From: a bacterium
GTDB taxonomy: Bacteria > UBP15 > UBA6099 > DSWB01
Assembly (NCBI GenBank): GCA_020061125.1
Contig: JAGUYV010000357.1
Span: forward strand, 1 to 17,868
Length of the DNA: 17,868 nucleotides
Direction of reading: 5' to 3'
The notes under the pieces: model-generated
What the model was told of the DNA's origin: nothing
Databases searched by the model: none
What the model saw: the letters and a program-made list of their open reading frames with translations, nothing else
Translations under genes and position numbers: made by a program
In this document: positions 16,323 through 17,868 of the stretch, in pieces
How positions within the stretch are numbered: position 1 is the first letter of the stretch
How the letters are laid out: every line of letters starts with the position of its first letter

Positions 16323-17868
16323 TTATTCCTGATAAGTCGTGATGATTTGCTTCTGCTTTGCGCCGATCTCGAAATCATAGAACAGATCCGCGGCGCCGGG
16401 CGAATCGGGGACATCATGCGCGGCTGCGCCCAGCGCCTGCACCCCTGCGCCAAGCCAGGTTTCATCAAGCAGAATGCGATAGGCGCCGGGGTCCAGATCC
16501 TCGAAATAGTATTCTCCGTTTTTGTCCGTGAAGGCTTCGAGCATGGGGCGCCCGTCTTGCAGAAGGATGATGTGCATGGCCGCCGGGGAGAGCGCGCCGC
16601 GGCGCGAGATCATGCCGGTGTCCCGCACGCGCACGCGCCCGGCCAGGCGCACCGTGTTTTTCATGGGAATGTCCATGTCCACAGTGCGCCCGCCGCCCAC
16701 GGAGAACTCGCGGAGATCCGCGCCCGGTTTCAGCCCCGCGGCGTAGCTCGCGCTGTCCAGCGTCAGGGTGTAGGATCCGGGAATCAGGCCCTCGAACGCG
16801 TATTCGCCGCGTTCGTTTGTGACGGCCCGGAAATCCCGGTTCAGCGACAGTGCCGCGCCTGCGATGGCCGGCTCGCCGGGGTCCCGCGCGCCATTGCGGT
16901 TCAGGTCGTGATACACCGCGCCGCGCACGCGCCCGGCGCCGCTGAACGGAATCTTCAAATCCAGAGATTTGGACCATGTTCCGCGAACCATGCGCTGCGC
17001 GCCTGCCGCGCCACGGTTGATTTCATAAGCAAACGCGAGCGACGATGTATCCCGGAACCGTTTTTCCACGGTGAACTCGAACCGGTCCCCGCTGTCGCCG
17101 GAACCCGCGTCCGCTTCGTGGCTGCGCCAGTTGACGCCGAACAACAGGGAGTTTGAAAACGAATAGCCCAGGGACAGAGAGGATGTGCGCCCGCCGCCGC
17201 TGAACACGCCCGCATCCGTGAAAAACTGCGCGCGGTTCAGGTCCGCATTCAGAGTCAGCCCATTGTTGCGATAGGCCAGGGATACGCCGAGTTCGCGATA
17301 GTCCGCACGGTCCGCGCCGCGCGTTTTGTCACCGGTTTCCATTTCCGCGGCCACGGTGAAATGGCTGATTTTCCGGGACATCTTGAGCACGAAGAATTCC
17401 TGTCGCGCGGAGGCGGGAGACGCGGGAGAATTCGCGTCGCGGATGTCCGACGACCGGCTGTTGTACGACGCGAAAAGCATGACGCCGCCGAGGACCGGGC
17501 GCGAGAACCCCGCGCTGTGCAGATCGTGCCGGTAAGGAACGGGAGCGGCGGGCGCGTCCGGTTCCGCGCGATACGCGGTGTCTCTCTGAAACTCCGCGAA
17601 AAACCGGGTCCGGCGCGCGGGGGTGAATACGGCGCGCAGCCCCAGTTTTTTCACGCGCCCGTCGCCGGGGAAATCCTTGTGCCCGGTCTGAAAGTTCGCG
17701 CTCAACTGAAACCCGCCGCCCTGGTACGAACCGCCGAGGCGCAGGGCCGCGCCCTCGCGCTCCACGCCGTCGCGGGTTTCCCTGGCATGCACCAGCTCCG
17801 CGTCCAGGCTCGTTCGCTTGTGCGGGATGTATGCGGCGCGGAACATGTCTGCGGCGAATCGCGCGCCC
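16323..17868 (-). CDS. Beta-barrel surface protein with SdrD_B-like domains, N-terminus beyond window
   Basis: The frame is open from the window edge to a TAA at 16323-16325, at least 514 residues; the true start is not in the window, and the Met at 17846 is probably internal. The first visible 280 residues or so alternate polar and hydrophobic residues in many short strands, like an outer-membrane barrel (AAEMETGD, LSLSYR-type segments, NWRSHEAD). Next comes a clear SdrD_B/Cna-B-like module (GAVYHDLNRNGARDPGEPAIAG, ending YAFEGLIPGSYTL) and a second carboxypeptidase-regulatory-like fold (GEYYFEDLDPGAYRI). The C-terminus ends KQKQIITTYQE. Function is unknown; an envelope scaffold or secretion-related barrel is the best guess. 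It converges with the glycyl radical enzyme gene, ten bases apart, so it is not in that operon. Confidence 0.7.
   Translation of the reverse strand, partial: GARFAADMFRAAYIPHKRTSLDAELVHARETRDGVEREGAALRLGGSYQGGGFQLSANFQTGHKDFPGDGRVKKLGLRAVFTPARRTRFFAEFQRDTAYRAEPDAPAAPVPYRHDLHSAGFSRPVLGGVMLFASYNSRSSDIRDANSPASPASARQEFFVLKMSRKISHFTVAAEMETGDKTRGADRADYRELGVSLAYRNNGLTLNADLNRAQFFTDAGVFSGGGRTSSLSLGYSFSNSLLFGVNWRSHEADAGSGDSGDRFEFTVEKRFRDTSSLAFAYEINRGAAGAQRMVRGTWSKSLDLKIPFSGAGRVRGAVYHDLNRNGARDPGEPAIAGAALSLNRDFRAVTNERGEYAFEGLIPGSYTLTLDSASYAAGLKPGADLREFSVGGGRTVDMDIPMKNTVRLAGRVRVRDTGMISRRGALSPAAMHIILLQDGRPMLEAFTDKNGEYYFEDLDPGAYRILLDETWLGAGVQALGAAAHDVPDSPGAADLFYDFEIGAKQKQIITTYQE

Overview
The window is a GC-rich (AT-poor outside the intergenic gaps) Gram-negative chromosomal segment, most consistent with an anaerobic Desulfobacterota-like bacterium. 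That placement is inferred from an oxygen-sensitive glycyl radical enzyme, outer-membrane barrels, sigma-54 control and many two-component proteins; nothing in the window fixes the species. No RNA gene, CRISPR array or insertion sequence was recognised.

Layout from left to right. 1-965 (minus): a hypothetical gene cut by the window edge and a pyruvate-kinase-C-terminal-like protein, served by a near-consensus sigma-70 promoter. 1172-2357 (minus): an OprO/OprP-type porin with its own terminator. 2434-9675 (minus): one apparent operon with a consensus sigma-54 promoter at 9660-9675 and a strong rho-independent terminator at 2434-2469. Its gene order is receiver, dCache histidine kinase, receiver fused to an SLC13/DASS transporter, receiver, dCache histidine kinase, receiver. 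9618-10192: a 575-base regulatory gap with a 17-base direct repeat spaced 84 bases apart. 10193-10645 (plus): a pseudo-receiver protein. 10658-13578 (minus): an NtrC-family sigma-54 activator and its HAMP histidine kinase, overlapping by ATGA, under a second consensus sigma-54 promoter at 13642-13657. 13745-16312 (plus): a glycyl radical enzyme. 16323-17868 (minus): the end of a beta-barrel/SdrD_B-like surface protein.

Working model (inference): the NtrB/NtrC-like pair activates its own operon and the six-gene operon through near-identical sigma-54 promoters. The two dCache kinases sense an extracellular small molecule, probably an organic anion, and phosphorylate the stand-alone receivers and the receiver attached to the transporter. 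This would couple sensing directly to transport rather than only to transcription. The porin and the glycyl radical enzyme could serve uptake across the outer membrane and anaerobic catabolism of the same substrate, but only proximity suggests this. The receiver-SLC13 fusion inside a palindrome-like set of two kinases and three extra receivers is the most unusual thing in the window.
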